64,000 nucleotides of DNA, taken from Haloarcula salinisoli. Lineage in GTDB: Archaea > Halobacteriota > Halobacteria > Halobacteriales > Haloarculaceae. A program made the translations under genes and the position numbers. Positions 27,106 through 35,190 of this stretch are shown piece by piece (positions within the stretch are counted from its first letter, which is position 1; each line of letters opens with the position of its first letter). The stretch is taken from assembly GCF_019599405.1 (NCBI RefSeq), contig NZ_RKLQ01000005.1, forward strand, positions 62,001 to 126,000, given 5' to 3'. A model generated the notes under the pieces. That model was given only the letters and a program-made list of their open reading frames with translations. It was not told where the DNA came from and did no database searches.

Positions 27106-27648
27106 TTAGCTGCTGGCTTCGGTAGGCTCTGTCGTCGGGGTCAGGAAGTCCCATTCGCGGATGGCGAACCCGACGATCTCGATACGACGCTGGAGGTGCT
27201 CCCACTCGCGTGCAATCTCGCGACGGCGAGCTTCGTCGTCGGCATCGACGGTGCCGTCGGCGAGTGTCCCACGAAGCTGATTCGGTGATTCGACGCCAAA
27301 TTCGGCCTCCCAGTCCCGAACCTGGGCCTTCATATCGGCGAGGCGGTCCGTCAGCTCCTCGACGGTATGGCCGCTGTCCCGCAGGCGCATCGCCTCCTGC
27401 ATCGCCTGGCGGCGGTAATCAGGATAGTATGTCGTGTGCGTCCCGCTATCGTCACGATGGAGGATGCCATCGTCGACGAGTCGCTCGAGGACACGTTTGG
27501 TGGGCTCGTGTGACCAGCTTGCCTCGTCAGCAATCCAGTTTACCGTCTGTGGCTCCGACAGCTGTTGAGCGACCATCCGCACTCTGTCTTCGCCCGTTGT
27601 CTGGCGGTCTCGGAGTCCGCCCTCGGAATCTGATTCGTCGTCAGTCAT
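27106..27648 (-). CDS. DUF7342-like winged-helix regulator, copy 1
   Basis: 180 residues from the ATG at 27648; the longer frame upstream has no merit. The winged helix is at about 25-70 (QTVNWIADEASWSHEPTKRV, then VDDGILHR). A helical domain follows (ELTDRLADMKAQVRDWEAEF). The gene at 28515-29027 has the same architecture. It is probably the antitoxin or autorepressor of the downstream gene. Confidence 0.6.
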   Translation of the reverse strand: MTDDESDSEGGLRDRQTTGEDRVRMVAQQLSEPQTVNWIADEASWSHEPTKRVLERLVDDGILHRDDSGTHTTYYPDYRRQAMQEAMRLRDSGHTVEELTDRLADMKAQVRDWEAEFGVESPNQLRGTLADGTVDADDEARRREIAREWEHLQRRIEIVGFAIREWDFLTPTTEPTEASS

Positions 27649-27725
27649 ATGAGACAGTTCAGCCCTTGTCTTAATATAGGTTGAGGGTATTAGTCCCATA
27701 TCGAGGGGCGAGTCGAACGCTGTAC

Positions 27726-27857
27726 TCACAGCCCCCCGCATCTCTGAGCGGCGAACACGTCGCCTGACGCCTGTGCCTGGCGGTGCTCGGCAGCGATACT
27801 CGTGGTAGCTGGGTTCGGTGCGTCTCGCTCGTCGACGGGCTGTGGTTCTGAGTTCAT
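27726..27857 (-). CDS. Family M, member 3 (43 aa)
   Basis: MNSEPQPVDERDAPNPATTS, then IAAEHRQAQASGDVF and a C-terminal CGGL. It keeps the family layout but has the most altered ending (AAQRCGG in place of EGRRYGG). It lies directly upstream of the DUF7342-like operon on the same strand. Confidence 0.55.
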   Translation of the reverse strand: MNSEPQPVDERDAPNPATTSIAAEHRQAQASGDVFAAQRCGGL

Positions 27858-27896
27858 GTTCGGGAGTCCCCGCACCTGCCAAGGGGCACACAAAAT
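27858..27896 (-). promoter_or_regulatory. Hairpin leader of family M, member 3
   Basis: Coding strand: ATTTTGTGTGCCCCTTGG, CAGGTGC, GGGGACTCCCGAAC, ATG. Nearly identical to the leader of member 4. Confidence 0.6.
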
Positions 27897-28065
27897 CGTC
27901 AGCTGTGGCTACTGGGGAGTTTCCGACTCGTCTCGGTCGTCCCAGTAGTATATTGTCCCGTGCTCGTCGAAGACTTGTCGTCCGAGAACTCGGAAGAGAT
28001 ACTGCCGTACTTCCTCAGCGACTTCGTATCCAAACTTTCGGGATGACGACTCCTATTGGTCGGTC

Positions 28066-28518
28066 TTATGGCGGGTTTGATGCGCTATTCAGCTGGTCGA
28101 CAGCATCGTCCTCGTACGCTGCTCGCCACATTGCATGGACTGCACGGGTCACGAGTGAAACCTCAGTCACGTCGATACAGGACGCTTCGGCTGCCGTCGT
28201 GGCAGCCTCGGGCGGGGGATGAAAGTGAATCTCGGGTGAGTGTGTATTCGGGTGCCGGTCGAATCGCCAATTGACGTCGTCGCTATCGACGTAATGAAAC
28301 GAATACATCCTCAGTTCGCTCCATTGTATATCGAACCGAGCGCTCTCAGCCTCTCCAAGCCCGTCGCTGAGACTGACCTGCAGTTCCGTGGGTGCGACGA
28401 CATCATCGTACGAGGTTGCGTCGACGATCGGCTCAAGTTCGAGCCAGAGATCGCGAATCCGCTGGAGTGCCGGAAGATATATCGGCCCGAACTCGCCGGC
28501 ACGGTCGTCCTCATTCAT
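28066..28518 (-). CDS. Putative toxin partner of DUF7342-like copy 2
   Basis: 150 residues; its ATG overlaps the regulator stop by 4 nt. Features SARFDIQWSELRMYSFHYVD, PEIHFHPPPEA and a helical end (VSLVTRAVHAMWRAAYEDD). The order of elements (paired strands with F-x-Y-x-D, an H-P-E-I-H-F-like block, C-terminal helix) resembles the protein at 26644, so both may share a fold. Function unproven. Confidence 0.45.
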   Translation of the reverse strand: MNEDDRAGEFGPIYLPALQRIRDLWLELEPIVDATSYDDVVAPTELQVSLSDGLGEAESARFDIQWSELRMYSFHYVDSDDVNWRFDRHPNTHSPEIHFHPPPEAATTAAEASCIDVTEVSLVTRAVHAMWRAAYEDDAVDQLNSASNPP

Positions 28519-29027
28519 ACCGCAAACTGGTGGCTGGCCTCGTCGTAGGCGAGTGCGGCTTGCGCGACGGCGAGATTCTGCCGCGTCGTTCGCCACGCGG
28601 TGAGGTCGTCCCAACCCTCCGTCTCGTCAGCATCAAGTTGCTGGCTGAGCTCTTCGGGTGAGACGACGTCGTAGCGGTCCTCATACCGTCGTATCTCAAT
28701 TTTCATTTCTTTGATGCTGTCGAGCAGCTCTGGCCGAGTGACTTCCTCACGAAGCTCGCGGATGCGGGACATCAGAACCCGGTCGCTGTGTCGCTTGTAC
28801 AGCGTTGTTTGGCCGTCCTGTTCCGTCTCGGCGAAACCCGTGTTCACGAGCGACTTGCAGTGTCGACGGGCCGTCGGCTCGCTCACGAGCGCCCGGTCGG
28901 CTATCTCGGCTGCCGATTGTCCGTCGTGTGTTTGCTCGACGATTTCATACAACCGCTCGAACGGCGTGGTATCTTCTTTCCAGTCCGCTTTGACGTGCTC
29001 GTTGACGTCATCCCATGTCTCAGTCAT
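28515..29027 (-). CDS. DUF7342-like winged-helix regulator, copy 2
   Basis: 170 residues from MTETWDDVNE. The helix-turn-helix is DGQSAAEIADRALVSEPTAR (about 32-51), followed by a wing (FAETEQDGQTTLYKR) and a long helical region. It has the same role and layout as copy 1 and is translationally coupled to 28066-28518. Confidence 0.6.
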   Translation of the reverse strand: MTETWDDVNEHVKADWKEDTTPFERLYEIVEQTHDGQSAAEIADRALVSEPTARRHCKSLVNTGFAETEQDGQTTLYKRHSDRVLMSRIRELREEVTRPELLDSIKEMKIEIRRYEDRYDVVSPEELSQQLDADETEGWDDLTAWRTTRQNLAVAQAALAYDEASHQFAV

Positions 29028-29161
29028 AGGGGAGGGTACGCAGTGGAAAAACAAATAACTTCCTCAGATAATTATCCTTTTTCGACCTCGCACATCGATT
29101 AGCGCATTTGTTCCGGTCCAGCCTCGTGACGCTGTTAAACTGTGCGGGAACGGTGCCCTCG

Positions 29162-29296
29162 TTACCGCCCTCCGTATCGGCGGCCCTCGAAGGTCTCACC
29201 GGATTCCTGGGCGTGCCGGTGTTCGGCGTCGACATCGCGGTGGTCGGTCGGTGCTGGTACGAAGTGCTCGTCGAGGCGCTGTGGTTCTGAGCTCAT
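29162..29296 (-). CDS. Family M, member 4 (44 aa, best consensus)
   Basis: MSSEPQRLDEHFVPAPTDHR, DVDAEHRHAQESGE, then TFEGRRYGGR. All family features are intact. It stands alone, with the DUF7342-like operon 2 downstream on the same strand. Confidence 0.6.
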   Translation of the reverse strand: MSSEPQRLDEHFVPAPTDHRDVDAEHRHAQESGETFEGRRYGGR

Positions 29297-29335
29297 GTTC
29301 GGGAGTCCCCGCACCCGCCAAGGGGAACACAAAAT
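29297..29335 (-). promoter_or_regulatory. Hairpin leader of family M, member 4
   Basis: Coding strand: ATTTTGTGTTCCCCTTGG, CGGGTGC, GGGGACTCCCGAAC, ATG. Best example of the shared leader. Confidence 0.6.
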
Positions 29336-29375
29336 GGCCGCTGGCGGCGGCATCAGTTTTGCTCGCTGGGTTCGA

Positions 29376-29486
29376 CTTCGGTGGTTCAGGCCCTCTTGGT
29401 GGAGCAAGACGGTTCGGATGGAACATCGCCCGTAATTGCTTGGCCGTAACACGGATCTCGTTCCTGGATTGAACAAGTACACTCAC
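29376..29486 (-). pseudogene. Fragment of a toxin related to 26644-27102
   Basis: The frame reads AKQLRAMFHPNRLAPPRGPE, matching AKELRARFDPNRLAPPTGPE of the putative toxin at 26644-27102. Both flanking parts are absent, and the fragment ends near the leader of family M member 4. Confidence 0.55.
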
Positions 29487-29528
29487 TGCACCCCAATCTT
29501 TAGATGATGCCCGACTGACCCGAAATGT

Positions 29529-30227
29529 ATGCGACGGCGTTCGTTTCTCGCGACCATCCCAACTATCGCAATCACTGGCTGTTCAGGGAGCGATATCTGG
29601 GATGACCAAGATGGCAAAACCGCCGTCAGGGTGACCACCACACCTTTTCAAAGCGGACTCGATATCGTTGATTCATCGTATGAAGTAGTCAGCGGTGAGT
29701 ACGTAACAGACGGCTATTTCCGGGCTACTGTCCGCAACACACGGACGGTCCCGATAGGGGACGTGACACTGACAGCGAAACTCTTGGACAGCAGCGGTTC
29801 AACAATAGAAACGATAAACCTCTACTGTCAGACCATTGGGGCCGGCGAACGGTGGCTCGCGCAGGCACGAGTGATACCCCAGGGGGGTCCAGCACGCGTA
29901 GCCGAATACGAGCTGGCCGGTGAATTCCAAGACACACCAGCACAGGCGACGGGCCTTTCGCTCCGTGAAAGTAGCTTCCAGATCAGCGATGAAAACGGGC
30001 GAGTTACTGGAATCGTTCGCGCTGATACAGCCCAAGACGTCGATTACGTCAAAGCAATCGCAAAACTGTTTGACCCAGAAGGGCGGATTTTGGACACGAT
30101 ATACACAAGCGAGAATGATATTGCAGCTGGTGAACGATGGTCATTCGAGATGCAGACGTCCGGGTACGACGATTGGGTAAACCAGGTTGTAAACCACGAA
30201 ATCGTGTTATGGCGGGCTGCGTTTTGA
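29529..30227 (+). CDS. Tat-type lipoprotein with FxLYD-like domains
   Basis: 232 residues. The signal MRRRSFLATIPTIAITGC ends in a lipobox, giving a membrane-anchored surface protein. Two similar beta-rich units follow: the first contains GYFRATVRNTRTVPIGDVTL and AKLLDSSG, the second VTGIVRADTAQDVDYVKAIA and AKLFDPEG. These are the hallmarks of FxLYD domains. Ligand unknown. A single gene transcribed away from the flanking toxin-antitoxin genes. Confidence 0.7.
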   Translation: MRRRSFLATIPTIAITGCSGSDIWDDQDGKTAVRVTTTPFQSGLDIVDSSYEVVSGEYVTDGYFRATVRNTRTVPIGDVTLTAKLLDSSGSTIETINLYCQTIGAGERWLAQARVIPQGGPARVAEYELAGEFQDTPAQATGLSLRESSFQISDENGRVTGIVRADTAQDVDYVKAIAKLFDPEGRILDTIYTSENDIAAGERWSFEMQTSGYDDWVNQVVNHEIVLWRAAF

Positions 30228-30282
30228 ACGCGCCAATACCCACTCAGGGGGACAAAAATAACCGGGACACGTCACACGACTC

Positions 30283-30531
30283 TCAGCAGCCAGCCATGGC
30301 TGCCTCGCGAATCCCGGCCTCGCTGTCAAGGTCCCAGCCGTGATACTCGCGAGCGACCTGGCGTACTCTGACGACGTTGACGATTGCGGCGTCGGGGTTC
30401 CGCTGGGCGAGCCCCGACGGATCACGGCGGGAATACCCACCAATTGCGATACCGCCGCCCCGGTAGCTGTCCTCGTATACGGCGACGAATCCCTCTGGTT
30501 CGGTCTCGACTGGGTGTTTGAGGTTCGACAT
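30283..30531 (-). CDS. Small conserved protein downstream of HicBA (82 aa)
   Basis: From MSNLKHPVETEPEGFVAVYE to the stop; the longer frame overlaps hicA and was refused. It contains GGIAIGGYSRRDPSGLAQ. I do not recognise it. It follows hicA by 70 nt, and a degenerate family-M-type hairpin leader lies in that gap (30561-30590). Confidence 0.45.
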   Translation of the reverse strand: MSNLKHPVETEPEGFVAVYEDSYRGGGIAIGGYSRRDPSGLAQRNPDAAIVNVVRVRQVAREYHGWDLDSEAGIREAAMAGC

Positions 30532-30560
30532 TGGTCTGTATCGAGACGCGCTCTTCGGCG

Positions 30561-30590
30561 CGCCTCTCACCCGCCAGAGGCACAGAAAAC
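30561..30590 (-). promoter_or_regulatory. Degenerate hairpin leader
   Basis: Coding strand: TTTTCTGTGCCTCTGGCGGG then TGAGAGGCG: a CCTCT/AGAGG stem in place of C4/G4, with the same spacing and A/T-rich 5' edge as the family M leaders. Start of the next gene is 29 nt on. Confidence 0.35.
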
Positions 30591-30601
30591 CGCCACCAGA
30601 G

Positions 30602-30856
30602 CTAGCGATTGCGGTCAATCCAGCGGCAGAATTCGTCGAAATCCTTCGCACCGGCTTGGTCAGCTATCTCCTGTAGCGTGCCGATGCTAATTCGGTCGTG
30701 ATAGGGAACTGGAACCGTGCGAGCATCGGTGTCGTGGTCTGCTGGCGGGTCCCAGACCAAGATGTAGTGGTCACCCCGAATACGGTCCAGCTCATAGTTC
30801 CCGACGTTACAGAGGACTTTGACGACATCCTCACCGCTAAAATCGCGTGACACCAT
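30602..30856 (-). CDS. hicA: HicA-like toxin
   Basis: 84 residues with the HicA double-stranded-RNA-binding-like fold: VVKVLCNVGNYEL, the active His in RGDHYILVW, then TVPVPYHDRISIGTLQEIAD. HicA is an mRNA interferase. It lies 10 nt after the HicB-like gene. Confidence 0.75.
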   Translation of the reverse strand: MVSRDFSGEDVVKVLCNVGNYELDRIRGDHYILVWDPPADHDTDARTVPVPYHDRISIGTLQEIADQAGAKDFDEFCRWIDRNR

Positions 30857-30866
30857 CGCCGAGGAG

Positions 30867-31124
30867 TTACTTTAGAACGTCTGGAAGCTCGCTACCGGAC
30901 GTGTTCTCGTCGGGGTCGATACCCAACTCTTTGAGTTCTGCTTCGGTTGGCTCCCGTCCGGCCCCGTGATATCCCTCGACTGCCTCATCAAGATTTTCGA
31001 GCGCCTGCTCGCGGGTTTGTCCCTGGCTGGCGACGCCCGTTTCGATGTCTTTGGCAACCCAGTACTCGCTCTCTGGGTCGTCTGTAAGTCGAATCTCCCG
31101 GCCGGAACTCATGTGTACTGACAT
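30867..31124 (-). CDS. hicB: HicB-like antitoxin
   Basis: 85 residues. The partial RNase-H-like HicB fold is seen in WVAKDIETGVASQGQTREQA, followed by LENLDEAVEGYH, where HicB proteins neutralise HicA. Two starts (31124 and 31112) are possible. It is first in the operon, the antitoxin-first order. The hairpin leader at 31161-31190 precedes it. Confidence 0.75.
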   Translation of the reverse strand: MSVHMSSGREIRLTDDPESEYWVAKDIETGVASQGQTREQALENLDEAVEGYHGAGREPTEAELKELGIDPDENTSGSELPDVLK

Positions 31125-31160
31125 TGGATTGTCCTCGGTAAGTAGTTTGTGCGGGGCAGA

Positions 31161-31190
31161 ACCCCCGCAGCCCCTTGGGGGACACAAAAT
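31161..31190 (-). promoter_or_regulatory. Family-M-type hairpin leader before hicB
   Basis: Coding strand: ATTTTGTGTCCCCCAAGGGG, CTGC, GGGGGT. It has the same 5' edge as the leaders of the tiny-protein genes, here 36 nt before the hicB start. Confidence 0.5.
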
Positions 31191-31255
31191 CGGGCTGCTG
31201 TGGCGTCCCTGCTACCACCAGTATTTACGGTGAATGCTAGCCACCACTGAGACGA

Positions 31256-32464
31256 ATGGGTACAGAGCCGGACGCGACACCGGACTCGGACCTCGCGACG
31301 CTCCAGGAGCGCCTCGATACGGAGTCGGTCACGTTCGTCGACGCGATGAACGACGAACTGGCGACGCTCATCGAGGACGCCAATCACCTCGGCTTCGACT
31401 ATCTCGTCGGCGACGTCGCCGACTACGGACCCTCCTCGAACGGCCACCTCCACTTCGATCTGGTCCACAACGAGTCGAGTATCCACTGTGTCTGCTTCCA
31501 GTTCCGGGTGTCCCGTCTCGACGCTGACCTCGAGGACGGTCTGCAGGTCGCGGTGAAGGGGGATCTGTCGTACTACGAGGACGGTGGCTCGGTATCGGTC
31601 ATCGTCGAGGACGTCGTCACCGTCGGCGGCGGCGTCTACCAAGAAACCTACGAGCAGAACCGAGCCACCCTCGCCGAGGATGGCCTGCTTGACCCTGACA
31701 CCAAACAGGCACTGCCGGAGCTTCCGAGTACGGTGGGCCTCGTCACGAGCGCTGACAGCGATGCTCGCGAGGATGCAGTGACCAGTATCCACGAGCGATA
31801 CCCCGACGTCGACATCATCGTCCATGATTCCCCGGTCCAGGGCATGGACGCGATGGCCGGGCTGATGGAAGCGATCAGCGTCCTCGACGACGACGCCAGT
31901 GTCGACGTGATCGTCCTCACCCGTGGCGGTGGCTCGGACAAACACCTTCGGGTGTTCAACGAGACGCCGCTCTGTCGGGTCATCCACAACGCGTCGACGC
32001 CGGTGGTCGTCGGCGTCGGCCACGAGAACGACCGGACGCTCGCCGACGAGGTAGCCGACAGGCGGGTGATGACACCCACCCACGTCGGTGGTATCGTCCC
32101 GGAGAAGGCAACGCTCGTCGACGAGCTGCAGACGTTGTCGACGCGGCTGGACACCACCTACGAGACAGCTGTGATCGACAAACTCGAGACGTACCAGCGT
32201 GAATTGGACCGAGCATACGAGAGCCACGTCGAGACGGCCTGCACCGAGTTGCGGACCGACCTCGACCACGCTTACGAGACGTTCGCCACGGAACGGCTCA
32301 CGACGCTGCAGAATCGGCTCGATAGTGCCCGCGACCAGTACGACGAACGCCGGCAGCACCGCCAACAGACCGCCCAGTATCGCCGACAGCGACGACTGCT
32401 CATCGCCGCCCTGCTCGTGCTGGGGCTGGCCGTCGCAGCGTTGGCTGCCTACATCATCCTATGA
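31256..32464 (+). CDS. xseA: Exonuclease VII large subunit homolog
   Basis: 402 residues. An N-terminal OB-like part (VKGDLSYYEDGGSVSVIVED) is followed by the catalytic core with LPSTVGLVTSADSDAREDAV, VDVIVLTRGGGS and VVVGVGHENDRTLADEVADR, signatures of XseA. A coiled-coil region and a C-terminal transmembrane helix (LLIAALLVLGLAVAALAAYI) follow; the helix is unusual and would anchor the nuclease to the membrane. ExoVII degrades single-stranded DNA. The gene overlaps xseB by 4 nt. Confidence 0.85.
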   Translation: MGTEPDATPDSDLATLQERLDTESVTFVDAMNDELATLIEDANHLGFDYLVGDVADYGPSSNGHLHFDLVHNESSIHCVCFQFRVSRLDADLEDGLQVAVKGDLSYYEDGGSVSVIVEDVVTVGGGVYQETYEQNRATLAEDGLLDPDTKQALPELPSTVGLVTSADSDAREDAVTSIHERYPDVDIIVHDSPVQGMDAMAGLMEAISVLDDDASVDVIVLTRGGGSDKHLRVFNETPLCRVIHNASTPVVVGVGHENDRTLADEVADRRVMTPTHVGGIVPEKATLVDELQTLSTRLDTTYETAVIDKLETYQRELDRAYESHVETACTELRTDLDHAYETFATERLTTLQNRLDSARDQYDERRQHRQQTAQYRRQRRLLIAALLVLGLAVAALAAYIIL

Positions 32465-32637
32465 CCGACACCGATATCGCCGACAAGACGGACCGCATCG
32501 AATCGATCATCGAACAGCTCGAAGCCGGTGACGTCTCGCTGGAACGGGCGACCGAGCTGAAAGCAGAGGGGGACGACCTGCTCGAAGCACTCGAAGCGGA
32601 ACTCGACCTGGGTGACGGCGAGGTTCGCGAGCAGTAA
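32461..32637 (+). CDS. xseB: Exonuclease VII small subunit homolog
   Basis: 58 residues forming the two-helix XseB fold (DRIESIIEQLEAGDVSLERA, then TELKAEGDDLLEALEAEL). Multiple small subunits coat the coiled coil of XseA. Translationally coupled to xseA through ATGA. An altered second copy is at 36517. Confidence 0.8.
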   Translation: MTDTDIADKTDRIESIIEQLEAGDVSLERATELKAEGDDLLEALEAELDLGDGEVREQ

Positions 32638-32650
32638 AACAGATTCCCTC

Positions 32651-33041
32651 TCACTCGTCGAGAAACGCCTCGAACTCCCGCGCGGGCGAGTGAAACCCAG
32701 CCTCGTCGACCCAGCGCTTGAGATACGTATCAGCGGTCGTGGCTCTAAGCGCTCCGTCCTCGACGAACCGAACGAGCAGCCCGATAGATCCAGTCAGTCC
32801 GATTCCACGCTGCGTTGCGACCGACCGTGCATCACCATCGTCGGTGACGACAGTGCCATCAGCGGCAGCCGCAACAGCCACTGCCTGTGCTTCACCGGGA
32901 TCTAACTTGTTCTGGAGGTCCTGTTCCACCGACTGTGACCGCATGCGGGAGCTCCGCAATGAACTCGATGTGATCGACATGCGCAAAATTCGAGAGGACA
33001 GTCGTGTTGCAAACGGTCGCACTCGATGGTGTATCTGTCAT
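32651..33041 (-). pseudogene. PIN-domain toxin, frameshifted and internally deleted
   Basis: The start is good: ATG at 33041 overlaps the antitoxin stop and reads TVCNTTVLSNFAHVDHIEFI, the first strand of a PIN/DUF3368 nuclease. After about 47 residues the frame is lost. The remainder continues in another frame (LDPGEAQAVAVAAAADGTVV, TDDGDARSVA), which holds the later acidic residues. The middle of the protein is also shorter than in intact relatives. Confidence 0.6.
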
Positions 33042-33364
33042 TCGAGGTCGCGGGCCGTCTCGATTTCGTCACGGGCTGTGGCCATGTCTTCTGGGCCGAG
33101 TCGGAGCTCGACACCCTCTTCGCGGAGGATGTCACGCATCTCGAACCGATTCAGATCAGCCAGGCGAGCAGCTGTCCCGAGCGTGATGGCCTCATCAGCA
33201 TACAGCGATACTGCCGCTGCAATCCGGGCCTGCTCGTTTTGCTCGAAGAACTCCCGTACGACGTGTCGGATCGCGTCGCTCTTGTTCTCGAAAATGCCCG
33301 CTGTGACAGCTCCCTCGATGAGATAGGTCAGATCGTCCGGCATCGTGGCAGTGGTGCGGGGCAT
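33038..33364 (-). CDS. UPF0175-family antitoxin
   Basis: 108 residues. An N-terminal ribbon-helix-helix-like part (TYLIEGAVTAGIFENKSDAI) is followed by the UPF0175 helix-turn-helix (AITLGTAARLADLNRFEMRD, LREEGVELRLG). Members pair with DUF3368 PIN toxins; here the toxin is broken. Two starts (33364, 33343) are possible. Confidence 0.7.
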   Translation of the reverse strand: MPRTTATMPDDLTYLIEGAVTAGIFENKSDAIRHVVREFFEQNEQARIAAAVSLYADEAITLGTAARLADLNRFEMRDILREEGVELRLGPEDMATARDEIETARDLE

Positions 33365-33574
33365 ATCTACAGGTGGAGCAGGCCGAGTGCCTCGGGGCTT
33401 GACCCCGAGGCGGTTCACGGAGCAAACTGAAACTGCATACATTATATGAATTGTGCCAGCTGGTCCCACATCTGGGAGCTAAAGGCTATGCCCAGTCGAC
33501 GTGTCCTGGCAGCGGTATCGCGACCCGGGACGCGAGACGGGCCCGCCGGCGAGCCCGAAATTCTCCCTCGCGGT

Positions 33575-34387
33575 CTAGAGGTCGGCCGTCCTGAAGCGGC
33601 GGTAGCCCAGCGCGACCGGGACGACACACCACGCGAGCAACGCTACCAGCCCCATCCACCAGTCCACGTAAACGGGACCGTCCGCGTATCGCGCCGCCCG
33701 GCCGATATCGAAGCCGGCCCGGAGGAGCCTGTAGAAGGCCTCGGTCGGGGCCAGCAGCCTGACCAGCAGCGCCCAGTCGGGCATGTCGGACAGAACCGAC
33801 AAATCGAATCGATGGAGGAACAGCAAGGCAAAGGAGTGGACGCTTCCCCAGAACGGCACGAACACCACGTAGCCGCCCAGCGCGCCGAGCGTGATACGGC
33901 GGTCGGCGGTCGTTGACATCGACAGCCCGACCGCCAGTGAGACGAATGCCACGCCATAGAGGGAACTCAGGAACAGGAACAGTGGGTACCCGAGCAGCCC
34001 CTCGGTGCCGTAGCGGACGGCGCCGACCGCCCCCGCGAACACGAGCGAGACGACCGTCGGCACCAGAAGGACGGCCGCGCGGCCGGCGAGGGTCCCGGCC
34101 ACGAGGTCACGACGGGATTGGGGCGCTGACAGTGTCAGAAAGAGGCTCCCGCTCGCTCGTTCGTGGCTGATAGACTTGTAGCCAAGAAGGAGCCCGAGCA
34201 ACGGGACCGTGCTCCCGACCACGCCCGCCAGCCCGTCGACAAACCCGACGAAGGTCGGGTCGCCGAGATACTCGTGAACGACGGCATACCCCACGAACAC
34301 GACCACGGAGAGCCCGGCGAGCAACCAGATACCCGTCGATCGCCTTGCCTGGTGGAGGTCCTTTCTCGCGATGGTCCGCCAGCTCAT
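33575..34387 (-). CDS. ABC transporter permease 2
   Basis: 270 residues from MSWRTIARKDLHQARRST. Six hydrophobic segments are visible, as in ABC-2/NosY-type permeases. It overlaps the end of permease 1 by 4 nt, so the two permeases and the ATPase form one operon. The substrate is not evident. Confidence 0.75.
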   Translation of the reverse strand: MSWRTIARKDLHQARRSTGIWLLAGLSVVVFVGYAVVHEYLGDPTFVGFVDGLAGVVGSTVPLLGLLLGYKSISHERASGSLFLTLSAPQSRRDLVAGTLAGRAAVLLVPTVVSLVFAGAVGAVRYGTEGLLGYPLFLFLSSLYGVAFVSLAVGLSMSTTADRRITLGALGGYVVFVPFWGSVHSFALLFLHRFDLSVLSDMPDWALLVRLLAPTEAFYRLLRAGFDIGRAARYADGPVYVDWWMGLVALLAWCVVPVALGYRRFRTADL

Positions 34388-35190
34388 GCGATGTCCCTCC
34401 GGACGAAAGTGCCGTAGGCAACTGCCAGCGGTCCGACGCTCCACAGCACCAGCAGGACCAGCGCCACCCACTCGTTGAGGTACCACGGTCCACTCACCGG
34501 TTCACCCTGGACGAGCCCCGTGACGACCCGCCCGAAGACGTGGCCCGGTTCGATGCCGATGAGGAACTGCGCCGGGCCGGGCAGACGACCGTCGATGACA
34601 CCGGCGGCGTCCAGCCCGGCTCTGAGTGCCGCCGCGACCAGATCCCAGACGATGACGAAAAGAAACACCAGGCCGAACGCGAGTACCAGCGCCCGCCGCC
34701 TGGTCGCGACGACGAGCGAGGTAGCGAGGCCGAGCCCACACCAGAGTACCCCGAAGAGGACCGTCAGCAGGACGAACACCAGAAACCGCCCCAGGACAAG
34801 CTCGCCGAACGGGTAGACGACCAGTGCGCCGGCGACAGTCAGCGCCCCCACCAGCACGCCAGTCAACAGACCGGCACGGCTGCAGAACTTCCCGAAGAGC
34901 AGGTCCAGCCGGCTGTGTGGCAGCGACAGCGAGAGCCGTAGCGCCCCGGATTCCCGCTCACCCACCACCGCACCGTAGCCCAGCAACACGCCGACAAACG
35001 GCAGCACTGTCGTGAGCCACCCGCGCACGTACCCACCGAACCGGGCGGTCGTTATTGGCTCGGTTCCGAGAACCGGGTAGACGTACGCCGAAAGCAGGAT
35101 ACTCAGTGCCGTCAGCCCGAGCAGCAGCTTGCCGGAGCGGGTGCCGACGGTTACGTGGCCGTCCTGTCGCGCGATGGTCTGCCAGCTCAT
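34384..35190 (-). CDS. ABC transporter permease 1
   Basis: 268 residues starting MSWQTIARQDGHVTVGTRSG, clearly related to permease 2 at its N-terminus and in the block VVGERESGALRLSLSLPHSR. Six hydrophobic segments. Overlaps the ATPase gene by 4 nt. It probably forms the membrane dimer with permease 2. Confidence 0.75.
   Translation of the reverse strand: MSWQTIARQDGHVTVGTRSGKLLLGLTALSILLSAYVYPVLGTEPITTARFGGYVRGWLTTVLPFVGVLLGYGAVVGERESGALRLSLSLPHSRLDLLFGKFCSRAGLLTGVLVGALTVAGALVVYPFGELVLGRFLVFVLLTVLFGVLWCGLGLATSLVVATRRRALVLAFGLVFLFVIVWDLVAAALRAGLDAAGVIDGRLPGPAQFLIGIEPGHVFGRVVTGLVQGEPVSGPWYLNEWVALVLLVLWSVGPLAVAYGTFVRRDIA

Noticed and set aside
31109-32365. 418-codon frame on the minus strand
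   Set aside because: Antisense shadow of xseA, whose motifs and coupling to xseB are unmistakable.
34345-34941. 198-codon plus-strand frame and similar ones across the ABC operon
   Set aside because: Shadows of the permease genes with very high Arg/Pro/Gln content.
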